Shown: in pieces, positions 7,851 to 16,383 of the stretch | How the letters are laid out: the number at the start of each line of letters is the position of its first letter | How positions within the stretch are numbered: position 1 is the first letter of the stretch | From: Thermoplasmata archaeon | Lineage (GTDB): Archaea; Thermoplasmatota; Thermoplasmata; Lutacidiplasmatales; SKW197 | Assembly (NCBI GenBank): GCA_038874435.1 | Contig: JAVZCK010000001.1 | Location: 1-64,000, forward strand | Reading direction: 5' to 3' | Length of the DNA: 64,000 bases | Notes under the pieces: generated by a model | The model's database searches: none | Told to the model about the DNA's origin: nothing | Seen by the model: the letters and a program-made list of their open reading frames with translations, nothing else | Translations under genes and position numbers: made by a program

Positions 7851-10800
7851 TTACAGTTTGCGTTTTCTGCGATGCCGCAATATTATTACAAGCAGTAACG
7901 GCAAACTTAGCAGCACAATCAAACTCTGTTCTGATGTCGTCACCCAGTCCTTATACTCGTCATTATCATCAGGCACACCAGTGCTCTGGGTGCGATTTAT
8001 CCCTTCATCGGTTGTTATGTCAAATCCATTTAAATTCACTGGTCCATCGTTCCACTCAAGATTGGCTGCGGCGATGCCACCGTCTGAAGGCGGAGGATTG
8101 CCCTTTGCATCTGTCCAGTTCACGAAGTCCACTATACCATTGGGTGCTTTGCCTGCAATGCCTGATGTAGTGTCGTTGAGGAATAGGTAATCTCCGGAGG
8201 TTGCTATGGATTTGAAGAAGCCTACCCCTACAGAAATTTCGAGCCATTGCCCTGGGTTAATGGTGACTGGGCCAGTGGAGTATGAATTTCCACTTGCATT
8301 CAGGTAAAGATTGGAGTAGATTAAGAGCATGGTGTCATTATTGTACAAGGCAACCTTTTGGCTTATTGTAAAGAGAGGATTGAATGTGATGTTGGCAATC
8401 AGAAGCTTTGGTTTATGGCATGTGAGGAAGACACTGTAAACTGTTGAGGAATTTTGTGAATTTGTTGTTTTGAGCGTAATATTATACTGGAAAAAGCGTG
8501 CAAAGAAAGAAGAAGGAAGAGCTTCAGTAGTTGTGGATACTCCAGAACCGCTATATGTTGCAATGGAACTCCATGAGGTACTGCTCAAACTCCCAGTATC
8601 GTTTGCACATCTGACAAGAATTTCTGCGCTTGTTCCTGTGAAGTGCGTATCATGTGTCCATATGAGTTGTTGCCAGAGTGCAATTCTGCCCGCATCGTAA
8701 ACAGGGGATTCATAGTAGCCAGTACTGGAATAACCAAAACGAGAAGTGAAGATTTGTTGGGTAATGGTATATGGAGGATATGGTAATATACCTGCAGGAT
8801 TACCGGGATAACCTGGAGGATTGTTTGTGTCACTTCCGCCAGCACCGGGATTTCCGTTAACAACTCTGAAACCAGTAGTGTCTATATTCCCGGCATTATC
8901 ATAATATATCCAGATCACACCAGCAGCACCTGCACCGCCGCCACCGCCACCGCCATTTCCTCTGTTGCTAGAACTTCCACCATTGCCACCATTTCCACCA
9001 GAAACATCAATTTTTGCTGAGGAGGTTACGGTAACATTACAGCCAACAATAAGAACACCGCCACCTGCACCGCCGCCACCGCCACCACCAGCACCATCGA
9101 CAGCATTCAAACCATTATTGCCATTTGTACCACTTGCATTTATCGTTCCTGCAATGTAAATGTTCCATGCATTCAGGATAACTGCACCACCACCATCCCC
9201 ACCACGACCTCCAGCTGCTCCGTTAGCACCTCTGCCGCGGCCTCCGCCACCGCCACCAGAGCCTGGTTTCACATCAAGAGCACTAGGAGCAGTGTCATAA
9301 GCAATCCCTCCATACCCAGGACTGCCATTACCGTTAGTTTCACCGTGAATTCCTCCATCCCCTCCATTTACCTGGTGAGCAGCTCCACCACCACCAGAGC
9401 CACCTTCATTATTATCCTGGGTAGTAATTGCGGCTCCACCGCCACCACCATTGGCGTTTCTGTTACCCTGGGCTCCAGCATTCCCTGTGTTCCCATCCTG
9501 CCCCTGGTATGCTGCAACATCCGCACCAGCCCAATATCCTCCAGCACCACCCACTCCTCCTTTACCTACCAGATAGATTGTGCCTCCTGCCTCAATTTCT
9601 ATTACTTCCGCATAAATTTTTAGTGTAACCATATACTGGGTTGAGGTTGTGTTAGAAATGTTGCCTGTGCTTGTGATTCTCAAATGTCTGAAATAGTATG
9701 TTCCATTTGCCCAGTTCACGGAGGCGCTAACAGTGAGGTTTCCATTTGCATCTGTGTCGGGTGTTCCATCTCCGTTTCCATCTGCAGGTGTGTAAGCCAC
9801 TGTATTATTTTCCAGCCGTAACGCACCTTTTGTGGTCGAAGTGTAGCGGTCGTTCACAAGCACTACCTTGTTATAACTGCCTGTAAATTCCGTGAGAAGT
9901 GTGGAACCATAACTTCCATCACCGCCAACCCTTACACCTTCCCTTCCCACAAGATACGCAATCTCGCTTGCGTCCTTCTGTCCGAGCCAGTTACTCATCT
10001 CAAAGTAGAATTTGGAGTTTCCATCAATGCCTGGTAGTGTGTCAAGCCCAACACTGAACTCTATTTTCCCATCGCTCAAACCATGAGCAATGTTTGGATT
10101 CTGGATTTCCTCTGCCTTAACACCATTCTCCCACTTCCATGCCTTTGCACTGATTACCTGCCCATTCCTCCCTTGTAACTCAATCAGATAACCATGGGAA
10201 ATCATTGCTGGATTGAAGGTGTTGATTGTGGAGTTCATCAAGTCAATGTAAACTCTTGCCACATCCATGCCAAGATTTTCTTTTATCACCACTGGTATCG
10301 GTGGTCCCGGCTGCACTGGTGGTCTGGCACCAAGCACAGGGATTTCGCAGCCAGCCAGCATTGTGCCATCAACAGCCATGTAGAAGTATGCCTTGCCTGC
10401 AATTGCACTTGCATACTCCCGCAAATCAATGTTTTTATCAGCATCACCAGACACATCAACGCCTTTCTGCACACTCTGCCAGTCACCAAATGCACCGTCT
10501 ATAACAATGCCCGAAGGCAGAGAACCAAAGTATGCCTTTCCACCATTGCCCACAATTCTGTAAGGGACATTTGTGTCCACGGTGGAAACTGCAAACGCAT
10601 ACGCATTACCATCACTCAAGCTCTTTGCCTTGCATCTCACGGTAAGTTCTTCGTTCACTCCCAAATCTTTTTTCGGCAAATCCAGGTTTGCATTCTCCAC
10701 GCTCAAACTCTCCACATGCACCGCCTTGCCCTTTGCAACCAGTCTTAGCTCGAGAACATCAGCATCTGCATTCACCACATCATTGCCAATAAAATTCTGG

Positions 10801-12038
10801 TAAACCACCAAACTTCCTTCTGTTTTGCCCACTAGTGCCATGCCCCGCTTCTCTGCATAAGCACTGCCCTCATAGTGTCGCATCAACACCAAACTCACTG
10901 GGTTGTTCAAGCCAGCAATTTTGGCATACCCTTCAACAAGCTTATCGGTCTTCTCAGCTCTTACCTCGCCAGTATTCTCCCAGGCACTGTAATTCAATTC
11001 TGGCTTTGAGGAAGCACTCTGTTCAATGAATCTTGAGGCAACGGCAGAGCGGATTTCACCCGCATAACCAGAAACTTCAATCTTCGCATCTGCGCCCAGA
11101 TTCTCTATTTTGTAGCCGGTGTTAGAATCTGCATCTGTATCCACAAAAATTATCAAAGCATCGTAGCCATTGTTAGCACCATTGAACAAGGTGCCAGAAA
11201 CCCTGCCGTAAAAGTATATCCGCTCGTTTTCGTAGTAAACACTGTATTCGTTCAGGTTGATGTCCATGTTGAACACGGGTTGAGTATCTGTGTATCTTGC
11301 AATACCCTCCCAGTCCTCTAGGCTACCATCTACCTTAATTCTACCAGCGGGCTGAAGAGCATACCAGAGGACAAATACAGATGATAAAATCAAGAGTAAC
11401 GCCAAGAATGCCACACCAATCTTTGTACCTGGCGATATTTTCTTTGTCTTCCTTGGTGAGGGTTTTGCCTTAAGCCCATTTATCAAACCTTCTTTGGATT
11501 TTACCTTCTTCTCGAAGACAATCTTAGCTTCCTTCCCTTTCGTTGTTTCGAGCACCTTCTCCACTTCTTCTAGTTCTTTTTCCATTTTTGCAATCTCTTC
11601 TTCGGTTTCTGTCACTTCCTTTTTCCCAACTTCTTCCGCTTTTTCTTCTTTCCCAGCACCTTCTTCTTTTTCTTGGGGCACCGTTTCCTCTGGCTTCGCT
11701 TCTCCCTTCTTTTCTTCATCGCCAATAATCTCCGGCTTAGTTTCTCCACCCTCGGGCTTAATTTCCTTATCTTGTTCGCTAGTACCTTCGACTTTAGCTT
11801 CCTCTTTCTTTCTTTCCTTTTCTTCTAGTTCAGCAAAATAATTTTTGATAAGTGTTGCCCTGCTTTCTCCGATACCTTTTATATTTGCCAGTTCCTCAAA
11901 TGATGCCTTTTTCAGGTCATCTACAGTTTTATACCCCATCTCATACAGCTTCTTTGCTTTTGAAAGGCCTACACCCGGAATCTTCGTGAATTCTGCTAGT
12001 GCACGGTTCATTTCATCCATGTTCTCTTCTTCAGACAT
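7851..12038 (-). CDS. Giant surface protein with cytoplasmic helix-hairpin-helix head, Gly-rich module and two membrane ends
   Basis: About 1395 residues. The order seen is as follows. First, a helix-hairpin-helix pair (IPGVGLSKAKKLYEMG and IKGIGESRATLIKNYF, about residues 20-68). Then a Glu/Lys-rich linker to about 205 and one transmembrane helix at about 206-228. Next come ectodomain repeats with DGSLEDW (about 240) and DGAFGDW (about 480). Then a very Gly-rich, PGRS-like stretch (about 820-1055), a beta-rich region with a possible lamin-tail-like end, and a C-terminal hydrophobic helix with a basic tail RHRRKRKL. The ectodomain is homologous to that of the protein at 57.1 kb. The HhH pair is the type that binds DNA or RNA non-specifically. 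ATGs at 12053, 12044 and 12038 are possible; the TATA-like box near 12069 puts transcription near 12043, favouring 12038. The function is unknown. Confidence 0.85.
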   Translation of the reverse strand: MSEEENMDEMNRALAEFTKIPGVGLSKAKKLYEMGYKTVDDLKKASFEELANIKGIGESRATLIKNYFAELEEKERKKEEAKVEGTSEQDKEIKPEGGETKPEIIGDEEKKGEAKPEETVPQEKEEGAGKEEKAEEVGKKEVTETEEEIAKMEKELEEVEKVLETTKGKEAKIVFEKKVKSKEGLINGLKAKPSPRKTKKISPGTKIGVAFLALLLILSSVFVLWYALQPAGRIKVDGSLEDWEGIARYTDTQPVFNMDINLNEYSVYYENERIYFYGRVSGTLFNGANNGYDALIIFVDTDADSNTGYKIENLGADAKIEVSGYAGEIRSAVASRFIEQSASSKPELNYSAWENTGEVRAEKTDKLVEGYAKIAGLNNPVSLVLMRHYEGSAYAEKRGMALVGKTEGSLVVYQNFIGNDVVNADADVLELRLVAKGKAVHVESLSVENANLDLPKKDLGVNEELTVRCKAKSLSDGNAYAFAVSTVDTNVPYRIVGNGGKAYFGSLPSGIVIDGAFGDWQSVQKGVDVSGDADKNIDLREYASAIAGKAYFYMAVDGTMLAGCEIPVLGARPPVQPGPPIPVVIKENLGMDVARVYIDLMNSTINTFNPAMISHGYLIELQGRNGQVISAKAWKWENGVKAEEIQNPNIAHGLSDGKIEFSVGLDTLPGIDGNSKFYFEMSNWLGQKDASEIAYLVGREGVRVGGDGSYGSTLLTEFTGSYNKVVLVNDRYTSTTKGALRLENNTVAYTPADGNGDGTPDTDANGNLTVSASVNWANGTYYFRHLRITSTGNISNTTSTQYMVTLKIYAEVIEIEAGGTIYLVGKGGVGGAGGYWAGADVAAYQGQDGNTGNAGAQGNRNANGGGGGAAITTQDNNEGGSGGGGAAHQVNGGDGGIHGETNGNGSPGYGGIAYDTAPSALDVKPGSGGGGGGRGRGANGAAGGRGGDGGGAVILNAWNIYIAGTINASGTNGNNGLNAVDGAGGGGGGGAGGGVLIVGCNVTVTSSAKIDVSGGNGGNGGSSSNRGNGGGGGGGAGAAGVIWIYYDNAGNIDTTGFRVVNGNPGAGGSDTNNPPGYPGNPAGILPYPPYTITQQIFTSRFGYSSTGYYESPVYDAGRIALWQQLIWTHDTHFTGTSAEILVRCANDTGSLSSTSWSSIATYSGSGVSTTTEALPSSFFARFFQYNITLKTTNSQNSSTVYSVFLTCHKPKLLIANITFNPLFTISQKVALYNNDTMLLIYSNLYLNASGNSYSTGPVTINPGQWLEISVGVGFFKSIATSGDYLFLNDTTSGIAGKAPNGIVDFVNWTDAKGNPPPSDGGIAAANLEWNDGPVNLNGFDITTDEGINRTQSTGVPDDNDEYKDWVTTSEQSLIVLLSLPLLLVIILRHRRKRKL

Positions 12039-12064
12039 ACCCATCGATACCATATCAACTCCAA

Positions 12065-12074
12065 CATATTTAAG
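12065..12074 (-). promoter_or_regulatory. TATA-like promoter of the giant surface gene
   Basis: The minus-strand sequence CTTAAATATG sits about 26 bases before 12043. That would make the mRNA nearly leaderless and decides against the most upstream ATG at 12053. Confidence 0.4.
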
Positions 12075-12106
12075 ATTTTTTAATCTGTCAGCATGGTTTC
12101 AAAACG

Positions 12107-12116
12107 ATTATATAAT
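12107..12116 (+). promoter_or_regulatory. TATA-like promoter of the 12.1-14.2 kb operon
   Basis: ATTATATAAT lies about 26 bases before 12137, so the ATG at 12131 would lie upstream of the transcript start. The next in-frame ATG at 12146 is preferred for the first gene. Confidence 0.45.
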
Positions 12117-12145
12117 GTAGCGATTTACAGATGCTAATTGGGAAA

Positions 12146-12388
12146 ATGTCTACACAAGTGTTTGAAAAAACGCAGAAAACGATTGAAGATTACATTGGGC
12201 CTTTCCTAGCCGAAATAATTACTAGAAAAGCAGTGTCTAAAGCAGGGATACCTAAAGAAAATCTCACACCTGTAGATATGGAAATGATAGTGGAAAAATA
12301 CATTGTTCCTGCACTTATACCGCTAATGTCCAAGGAGAAGGTTCAGGAGTGTAAAAGAAAAATCGAGGCCGAATTAAAAGGGGGATAG
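12146..12388 (+). CDS. Small hypothetical protein, alpha-helical
   Basis: This is an 80-residue protein (MSTQVFEKTQKTIEDYIGPF...) with no membrane segment, rich in charged helical sequence. I do not recognise the family. It contains one Cys near the C-terminus (KVQECKRK). The stop lies 3 bases before the TTG start of the AK6-type kinase, so the two are very probably co-transcribed and translationally coupled. The ATG at 12131 would add five residues but lies before the predicted transcript start. Confidence 0.7.
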   Translation: MSTQVFEKTQKTIEDYIGPFLAEIITRKAVSKAGIPKENLTPVDMEMIVEKYIVPALIPLMSKEKVQECKRKIEAELKGG

Positions 12389-12391
12389 AAA

Positions 12392-13000
12392 TTGGAAATT
12401 ATTGCGCTTACTGGAACACCTGGCACTGGGAAAACTGCAGTTGCGAAGGAATTACGAAAGAGAGGGTTAAAAATAGTCGACATTCGGAGTTTTGCGAGAT
12501 ACTGCGGTGCCCTGGGAGCATACATCAAAGGCGAGGATACATTTGAACTGGATATAGAGTTACTCGGGAAAGAAATTGAGCTGGAATGCAGAAAAATGGA
12601 GATGAATGTAGTTATAGAGGGGCATCTGGCACATCTCATTTCTTGTGTCACACAAATTGTGGTGCTCCGTTGTGCTCCCACGGTGCTTTACTCTCGCCTA
12701 AAAAGAAAGAAATGGAGGGTTAAGAAAATCTGGGAGAATGTTGAAGCGGAAGCAATAGATTTAATATTAATTGAGGCATTGGAGAGTGGAAAACCCGTCT
12801 CAGAAATTGATACGACATTCACAAAGCCCGATGAAGTTGCAGACAAGATAATGGAAATGGTTAGAGGTAGAGGTAAATGTCCACCAGGCAAAATCAACTG
12901 GAGCGAGGATTTCCTCAAGTTGGTCCAGAGGAAGGAAAATGTTAGAAAATTACAGAAAAAAGGTAGACCCATATCTTTCGAAGATTGCGAAGTACTTTGA
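12392..13000 (+). CDS. AK6/Fap7-type adenylate kinase-like NTPase
   Basis: This 202-residue P-loop protein carries GTPGTGKT at residues 8-15 and the family pattern VVIEGHLAHL in place of a usual lid region. AK6/Fap7 (hCINAP) proteins have adenylate kinase activity and help the last cleavage step of small-subunit rRNA in eukaryotes. Archaeal members are linked to ribosomal protein S11, and the role here is inferred from that. The start is TTG at 12392, behind a GGGGGA ribosome site formed by the end of the upstream gene. The last 62 bases overlap the next gene in another frame. Confidence 0.87.
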   Translation: MEIIALTGTPGTGKTAVAKELRKRGLKIVDIRSFARYCGALGAYIKGEDTFELDIELLGKEIELECRKMEMNVVIEGHLAHLISCVTQIVVLRCAPTVLYSRLKRKKWRVKKIWENVEAEAIDLILIEALESGKPVSEIDTTFTKPDEVADKIMEMVRGRGKCPPGKINWSEDFLKLVQRKENVRKLQKKGRPISFEDCEVL

Positions 13001-13619
13001 GAATACAGACCCTAATTCAATGACAGTACTAGCTTTTCTTTGTTCAATTCTAGCACTCATTTCTTTCATCCTGGTTCGTGTAAATGTGTATTTCCTCAAC
13101 CTCGCCTCACTGTTTATCTTTCTCAATGGATTTTTTGATGTGTTAGATGGAAAAATCGCCAGGATGAGCAGGAAGGCGAGTAAAAGGGGCGACTTTTTAG
13201 ACCATGTTTTGGACCGTTATGCAGATTTCTTCATTATTGGAGGAGTAATGCTAACCGGTTTATGTGATCCGGTGATAGGGTTGCTTGCTGTTGTCGGCGT
13301 CCTTTTTGCAAGTTACATGGGGACTCAAGCTCAAGCGGTTGGCTGTGGAAGAAAATATACTGGCTTTCTTTCAAGAGCAGATAGGTTGATAATTCTGGTG
13401 CTTGCGCCATGGATTCAGTGCACGCTTCTCACAAATCCTTACCAAAACTATTTTGGGCTTGAACTGACAATTTATGGATACACACACACCTTCACATTTC
13501 TTGAACTTGTGATGCTTTTCTTTGCTGTAATGGGGCACATAACTGCAATTCAGAGGGCATACATTACATGGAAGGAGTTAGATGAGAGGGAAAGAGCCAG
13601 AAAAAAACAGGGTGCTTGA
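12939..13619 (+). CDS. CDP-alcohol phosphatidyltransferase, probable archaetidylinositol phosphate synthase
   Basis: This is a 226-residue membrane enzyme with the complete catalytic pattern D67, D70, G71, A74, R75, G84, D88, D92 (DVLDGKIARMSRKASKRGDF). The N-terminus (MLENYRKKVDPYLSKIAKYF) fits the archaeal group that joins CDP-archaeol and inositol-1-phosphate, which is different from the pssA copy at 5.3 kb. Because the family-like N-terminus begins at 12939, the 62-base overlap with the AK6 gene appears real. The alternative is another polar head-group donor. Confidence 0.8.
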   Translation: MLENYRKKVDPYLSKIAKYFENTDPNSMTVLAFLCSILALISFILVRVNVYFLNLASLFIFLNGFFDVLDGKIARMSRKASKRGDFLDHVLDRYADFFIIGGVMLTGLCDPVIGLLAVVGVLFASYMGTQAQAVGCGRKYTGFLSRADRLIILVLAPWIQCTLLTNPYQNYFGLELTIYGYTHTFTFLELVMLFFAVMGHITAIQRAYITWKELDERERARKKQGA

Positions 13620-14250
13620 TGTAAGAACAACAATACTTGGCATTGTGTTTCTGTTATTCATCATTACCCTTTTTCTTCTTTTCAGGGTCGAGGCAGGTGC
13701 AATTCTTGCTCTTTCTTTCCTCTACATAGTAAGTGTTGTGCCAAAGGAAGGAATGATACTCGGTTCAGTTGCGATACTTCGCACCTATGGCCTTGTTTTT
13801 GCAGTGGGGTTTACCACGGCACTTTCAGTATTTCTGGATGCATTCATAGCACTTGTGGTCATTTTCCAATATAACCGTGTGATGAAAATAGACCTTGTCC
13901 ACAATATGGTGAATAAGCTCAGTTTGAGAGTTTTTAGGTATTTAAGGAATGACTGGAAACTGTTTCTGTTTCTCTTTCATCTAATCCCACTTCAGGGCTT
14001 TGGACCACTCGTCACTACAATCCTCGGTAAAATCCTGAAACTCAATTCTACAACAGTTTTCTACATTGTTGTTTCAGGCACTGCGATTACAAGTACAGTT
14101 TTTTCACTCTTGTTTTTCTATGGAGTTTCTGTTCTCACAGCAGAATATATTTACCTTCTAGCAGCCATTGTGATTCTGCTCCCAGCAATCATTAGTTTAG
14201 CCCGAGTTCTCGGCAATAAATCTCATTCAAAGTCCTCTCCGCCCATGTAG
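13582..14250 (+). CDS. Integral membrane protein, possible small multidrug export (Sm_multidrug_ex) family
   Basis: This is a 222-residue protein with about six hydrophobic helices. The best-conserved-looking part is FHLIPLQGFGPLVTTILGKI near the middle, which resembles the putative small multi-drug export family (COG2426-like). That assignment is tentative, and no transport substrate is known. The gene starts within the lipid synthase (38-base overlap) and ends 28 bases inside the convergent GPN GTPase gene. Confidence 0.55.
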   Translation: MRGKEPEKNRVLDVRTTILGIVFLLFIITLFLLFRVEAGAILALSFLYIVSVVPKEGMILGSVAILRTYGLVFAVGFTTALSVFLDAFIALVVIFQYNRVMKIDLVHNMVNKLSLRVFRYLRNDWKLFLFLFHLIPLQGFGPLVTTILGKILKLNSTTVFYIVVSGTAITSTVFSLLFFYGVSVLTAEYIYLLAAIVILLPAIISLARVLGNKSHSKSSPPM

Positions 14251-14981
14251 GATTGCTGAAGGGTATTGAAAACATCCTCCATTCCAGTCAAGTCAATACT
14301 AGAGGTAGGAATAATTTTTGAGAACACACCAAGGTTTTCAAGGCCTTTGAAGAATTCGGTAGTCACGGGGATCTCGTCCACTCTTGAATCCCTGCTAATC
14401 GATTCATACAATCTGTAGGGTTCCTCACACCAAGAGACCACTTTTTCAATCTCTTCCGTGGTTAGAAGGTCACACTTGCTAAGCACATTTACCAGTGGGT
14501 ATTTGAATCTGTATTGAATAGTGGCTCCAAGCATCAACAGAGAAACGAGCCCAGTTGGGGTTTTGGCAAGTGTTGGTTCAAGGAGATAGACAAGTATGGA
14601 ATGTCCTGACGATAATCCATCAGCCACATGTTTACTCGCCTCTCTGAACGCAAAAAGCTCTATTTGTCCTGGCGTGTCAACAAGCACATAATCCGCACCA
14701 TACTTTTCAATGTAGTTTCTTACCTCTGGTACGTTCATTGCGAGAAGGTCTGCAGCTACAATTTGGGCTCCATTTGGACCCAGTTCATGTTCCCGCATTA
14801 TTTCTTCGATACTTATCCATTCCCGAATGTCTATGTCTGGATTATATTTCAAAACTTCTGCACCAGGGTCAAGGTTCACAATGATTGAATCATATTTATG
14901 AATATCCATCCATTGCTGGAATGCTGCCACTAGTGAGGATTTACCAGCTCCTGCTGTTCCAACAAAGAAAAAGGTGTACAT
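14223..14981 (-). CDS. GPN-loop GTPase
   Basis: A 252-residue P-loop GTPase with GTAGAGKS at residues 8-15 and the diagnostic Gly-Pro-Asn insert (ELGPNGA, 68-70), then VDTPGQIELF as the G3 region and NVLSKCDLL as G4. Eukaryotic Gpn1-3 proteins help assemble RNA polymerase II. Archaeal homologues are homodimers of unknown exact role. The gene follows srp19 by one base, forming an S8e-SRP19-GPN operon of translation and targeting genes. Confidence 0.95.
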   Translation of the reverse strand: MYTFFFVGTAGAGKSSLVAAFQQWMDIHKYDSIIVNLDPGAEVLKYNPDIDIREWISIEEIMREHELGPNGAQIVAADLLAMNVPEVRNYIEKYGADYVLVDTPGQIELFAFREASKHVADGLSSGHSILVYLLEPTLAKTPTGLVSLLMLGATIQYRFKYPLVNVLSKCDLLTTEEIEKVVSWCEEPYRLYESISRDSRVDEIPVTTEFFKGLENLGVFSKIIPTSSIDLTGMEDVFNTLQQSYMGGEDFE

Positions 14982-14982
14982 C

Positions 14983-15273
14983 TCAACTCCTCAGCACCTT
15001 TGCAATTTTTTCTAGGGTTTCAAGTTTGCTCCCTGTTTTTTTTACGAGCACCCTGCCACGCTTACGATAAGCATCAGGTGGATAATGTTTGTCTTTCTCT
15101 ATCTCATAATCCAGATGAAGCTTTTTGAGGGCATGTACAAGATTATCTAAGGTTGGATTTTGGATGCAAAATTCTTTTTTGAGTTTTCTTCCTTCCTTCC
15201 TGCTGAGCGTCGCATCCAGGTACTCAGGGTAGATTACTACAAATCCTTTCTTTTCCCTGAGCATAGAAATCAT
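14983..15273 (-). CDS. srp19: Signal recognition particle 19 kDa protein
   Basis: A 96-residue basic protein showing the SRP19 pattern: VIYPEYLDATLSRKEGRKLK at the N-terminus and YRKRGRVLVKK in the C-terminal half. It binds 7S RNA and helps SRP54 join the particle that targets proteins to the membrane. The start overlaps the stop of rps8e by 4 bases. Starts at Met1 (15273) or Met4 are both possible. Confidence 0.92.
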   Translation of the reverse strand: MISMLREKKGFVVIYPEYLDATLSRKEGRKLKKEFCIQNPTLDNLVHALKKLHLDYEIEKDKHYPPDAYRKRGRVLVKKTGSKLETLEKIAKVLRS

Positions 15274-15650
15274 TTGACGAGGATTGCGTTCACAACACCA
15301 TGTTGTCCTGGTCTAGAAACAACCTTGGCAGGTCCGAGTTCTGTCTGAATTTTAGCGCCCTTAGTGACAATGTTTCGTTGCACATAGTGTGGATTCGAAG
15401 GATTCTCAATCACTCCGAGCACCTTTACCTTTTTTATTTCCTTTGTCTCGGGATTGACCACATTTGCGAACGCGACGCCCAACAACCTAATCTTGCGATT
15501 CGCACCCCTGGTTCTATAAAATTTGACTTTGTGTACTCCCACAATGGCATACTGCCTCTCTCTGGAAATTTCAAACTTCCTTTTCTTTCTCGCATACCTA
15601 ATTCTCGCACCTGTTTTTCTTCGTTTTGGTAAACCTTGCCATATCGCCAT
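15270..15650 (-). CDS. rps8e: Ribosomal protein S8e
   Basis: A 126-residue basic protein with the S8e hallmarks WQGLPKRRKTGARIRYARKK near the N-terminus and a C-terminal core ending RPGQHGVVNAILVK. It is a small-subunit ribosomal protein found in archaea and eukaryotes. The start MAIWQG at 15650 matches the family; an upstream ATG at 15668 would add six atypical residues. A TATA-like ATTTAATAC lies upstream on the minus strand (around 15675). Confidence 0.96.
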   Translation of the reverse strand: MAIWQGLPKRRKTGARIRYARKKRKFEISRERQYAIVGVHKVKFYRTRGANRKIRLLGVAFANVVNPETKEIKKVKVLGVIENPSNPHYVQRNIVTKGAKIQTELGPAKVVSRPGQHGVVNAILVK

Positions 15651-15692
15651 GGGGCAAACTAAGAACAAAGGGTATTAAATACTTTCTCCCGA

Positions 15693-15823
15693 GGGGGCTA
15701 CGCCCCCTTACGGTAACCCCCGAGGGTTGACACCCTTACGGTAACCTGCGTCAAGGAGATGCTTTCAGCATCTCCGAACCTACCCTTTTTTTGGATGAAA
15801 CCTTATCGGGGTGCGAAGCACCC
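15693..15823. repeat. Cluster of four short hairpins, two with a TTACGGTAACC tail
   Basis: The 197-base spacer between rps8e and the GTPase gene holds four palindromes. They are GGGGGC/GCCCCC (15693-15707), GGGT/ACCC (15724-15735), GGAGATGC/GCATCTCC (15755-15775) and GGGGTGC/GCACCC (15808-15823). The first two are each followed directly by TTACGGTAACC (15708-15718 and 15736-15746). A related hairpin-plus-tail lies at 1048-1080. No coding potential is seen here. Possible roles are a dispersed repeat, a transcription barrier between divergent genes, or a small RNA. Confidence 0.6.
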
Positions 15824-15865
15824 TGAAAAGGGTTCCTGCAAAAAGCTTTTTATCATGAACTTCAT

Positions 15866-16378
15866 TTGGTGAACTGTATGAGAGAGATCAAAAAAATAGC
15901 GCTGCTTGGAGAAGGTGCAGTGGGCAAAACAGCTTTAATCCAAAGATTTGTATATAATACCTTTAACGAAACCTACATCCAGACAATTGGTGCAAGGATA
16001 TCTAAGAAATCGGTTATGGTCGGAGAGGATGAAATAATTTTAATAATCTGGGACATCTTAGGACAGCGGTATCACGACGAACTCCACAAAGGACACTATT
16101 CAGGCACCGAAGGAGCATTGTTCGTATTTGATATCACACGCAGAGAAACATTTGAAAAACTGGAATCCTGGATTTCATCGCTGAACAATGCTGTCGGAAA
16201 GGTTCCAGCTATTCTTCTAGCTAACAAGTCAGACCTTCCCAGCTGGCAGGTGAGTCTGGAGGAAATAGAAAATTTTGCAACCACTAAAGGAATGCCATAT
16301 TTTATCACAAGTGCAAAAACCGGTGTGAACGTTAATGAAGCATTTACACGAATGGGTGAACTCCTGTTGAGGAGGTAG
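15866..16378 (+). CDS. Ras-like small GTPase
   Basis: This 170-residue protein carries all GTPase motifs: G1 GEGAVGKT (15-22), G3 WDILGQ in place of the usual DxxG, G4 NKSD and G5 TSAKTG. It looks like a Rab/Ras-type rather than a translation GTPase. The start is TTG with an alternative ATG four codons on (15878). The gene is followed after 5 bases by a V4R-like/DUF835 protein, with a GGAGG ribosome site formed by its own last codons. The pair probably acts in one signalling or positioning pathway, by analogy with MglA-type switches. Confidence 0.88.
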   Translation: MVNCMREIKKIALLGEGAVGKTALIQRFVYNTFNETYIQTIGARISKKSVMVGEDEIILIIWDILGQRYHDELHKGHYSGTEGALFVFDITRRETFEKLESWISSLNNAVGKVPAILLANKSDLPSWQVSLEEIENFATTKGMPYFITSAKTGVNVNEAFTRMGELLLRR

Positions 16379-16383
16379 AAAAA

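Noticed and set aside
8965-9628. Pro/Ala/Ser-rich open frames on the plus strand
   Set aside because: They are mirror frames of the Gly-rich coding sequence of the giant surface gene (GGN codons read as CCN).
12131-12145. ATG at 12131 as the start of the small helical protein
   Set aside because: It lies before the predicted transcript start from the TATA box at 12107-12116; the ATG at 12146 is preferred.
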